NCBI GenBank assembly: GCA_013398615.1
Contig: VZSR01003806.1
Location: forward strand, 15,894,681-15,958,680
Source of the DNA: Brachypodius melanocephalos
Taxonomy: Eukaryota; Chordata; Aves; Passeriformes; Pycnonotidae
Length of the DNA stretch: 64,000 nt
Direction: 5' to 3'
This document shows, piece after piece, positions 63,119-64,000 of the stretch. Every line of letters begins with the position of its first letter. The stretch's first letter is position 1. The notes beneath the pieces are model-generated. The model did no database searches. It saw nothing but the letters and a program-made list of their open reading frames with translations, and had not been told where the DNA came from. The position numbers were made by a program, and so were the translations under genes.

Positions 63119-63761
63119 CTGTAATTAGGAAAATAAAAAATGTAAGAAGATGAAAGAAGCCTCTCATCTTATGAAGTTATTTCCCAGTATGTGCAACAAG
63201 CATCATTGTGAACTCCATCACCAACACACACACATAGAGCATTGTTTGATTCTCATCCTTGGAGAATGTCCCAGGGCCCTGGATGCTGTCAGTGGCAAGG
63301 AGAACATCAAGATCTGGAGACTTTTTACCCATAAAAAGGTCTCACCTCCTGCTGCATCTGTACAATTGTGGGGCCTCTGCACTCTCTTCTCCAGAGTACA
63401 CACCCCACAAACATGAGTACACTCATTGTCCAAAGGTCATTTTTACACACAAATCACCAAGTAAATATGAAACTCTGACCATGCATCCCATCCACTCCCT
63501 CTAACAGTTTGGATTTTACTTCTCAAAAACACCCAAGCAACTATCTTTACAAAGTGATGCTGGGGTTGTTTTTTTGCAACAGCTCTGCTCAGAGGTGCCT
63601 TCCCCAGCCCAGGTGCACGTACCCTGTTTGCATTGTAGTACAGAACCACGAGGTATCTGTTGCACACGTTGAACCCCGACAAGTGGTCACAGGCGTTCTT
63701 GGCATCGAAGATGTCCTCATAGACCACGTAGGCTGTTCCTCTGGTCTCAGGGGTATTTCCA
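63029..63761 (-). CDS. SF3B6: SF3B6 gene, 3' part (p14 / SF3b14a)
   Basis: SF3B6 is the 14-kDa RRM protein of the SF3b complex in the U2 and U12 snRNPs. It binds SF3B1 and contacts the branch-site adenosine during spliceosome assembly in the nucleus. The two exons here encode about residues 51-125 of the usual 125. The first (63761-63623) contains the RNP1-like RGTAYVVYE motif and the second half of the RRM. The second (63118-63029) encodes the Lys/Glu-rich C-terminal tail and ends NTDPPK-TAA. As far as I remember the human protein, every residue visible is identical, in keeping with its extreme conservation. The N-terminal exons, including RNP2 and the branch-point-contacting Tyr22, lie beyond the right edge. 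FKBP1B is convergent. Confidence 0.96.
63119..63622 (-). other. SF3B6: SF3B6 last intron
   Basis: A 504-bp GT/AG intron (GTACGT to CTAATTACAG on the - strand) between the last two coding exons. The CTAATTAC near its 3' end resembles a branch-point sequence. No feature lies inside. Confidence 0.9.
63623..63761 (-). CDS. SF3B6: SF3B6 penultimate coding exon
   Basis: A 139-nt exon between the acceptor CTTGCTGTGCAG and the donor AGG|GTACGT. Its first base completes a Val codon, followed by 46 residues from GNTPETRG to YYNANR. It contains RNP1 and the following helix and strands of the RRM. Confidence 0.96.
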
Positions 63762-64000
63762 CTGCACAGCAAGGGCAGAATCAAGGGCAAATAAAATGAA
63801 CAAGAAATAGTTGATTTATTTCACAGTGACTGAGATTAGATAAACTAATGCAACTTCACTAAAAAACAATTTGTTATTTTTGTAGGTATTAAACTACATC
63901 CCTGCTTTCCACACCAAACAGTTCAGAGTCAGAGACAACAGGAAAATATGCTGTATTTTGCTCTATAAGGGAAATGCACCTCTCTACAACAACTGGGCTG
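63762..64000 (-). other. SF3B6: SF3B6 upstream intron (partial)
   Basis: Sequence upstream of the penultimate exon on the - strand, running off the window. No match to the expected N-terminal RRM segment is seen, so the preceding exon lies beyond the edge. Confidence 0.8.

Overview
This is a stretch of vertebrate nuclear DNA, almost certainly from a bird. The evidence for a bird is the dispersed repeats: nearly all the recognisable ones are truncated CR1-type LINEs ending in the avian ATTCTATGATTCT-like tail. The genes are intron-rich with GT/AG junctions, and a CpG island covers one first exon. I cannot fix the species.

The window holds one complete protein gene, one partial gene and one candidate gene end. 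FKBP1B (FKBP12.6, calstabin-2) runs on the + strand from a CpG-island promoter. Its four coding exons are 13258-13294, 16586-16633, 53933-54045 and 56620-56748. They join in phase to 108 codons plus a stop, the normal length of the family. Intron 2 alone is 37.3 kb. SF3B6 (p14 of the U2 snRNP SF3b complex) enters from the right on the - strand; only its last two coding exons are present (63623-63761 and 63029-63118). The tail-to-tail FKBP1B/SF3B6 order agrees with what I recall of human 2p23. Between the two, beside a 100-N assembly gap, lies a candidate last coding exon on the - strand (62412-62538) with a 3' UTR and a poly(A) signal. I could not identify its gene.

Layout: 1-12.69 kb, intergenic DNA with one old CR1; 12.69-13.78 kb, CpG island, promoter and FKBP1B exon 1; 13.3-16.6 kb, intron 1 with two CR1 copies and exon 2 at its end; 16.6-53.9 kb, the very large intron 2 with CR1 copies, small CpG patches and low-complexity tracts but no exon I can support; 53.9-57.3 kb, exons 3-4 and the 3' UTR; 57.3-61.7 kb, intergenic DNA with one CR1 and a GAGATA microsatellite; 61.7-62.6 kb, the candidate - strand gene end; 62.62-62.72 kb, gap; 62.7-64 kb, SF3B6.

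The two identified genes are not in one pathway: FKBP1B stabilises ryanodine-receptor calcium channels, and SF3B6 acts at the branch site in pre-mRNA splicing. The most useful leads are the unidentified terminal exon beside the gap, a strong competing splice acceptor 52 nt upstream of FKBP1B exon 3 that would truncate the protein, the oversized intron 2, and a CpG-rich patch with an antisense TATA motif inside it. I did not find a clearly new biological system.
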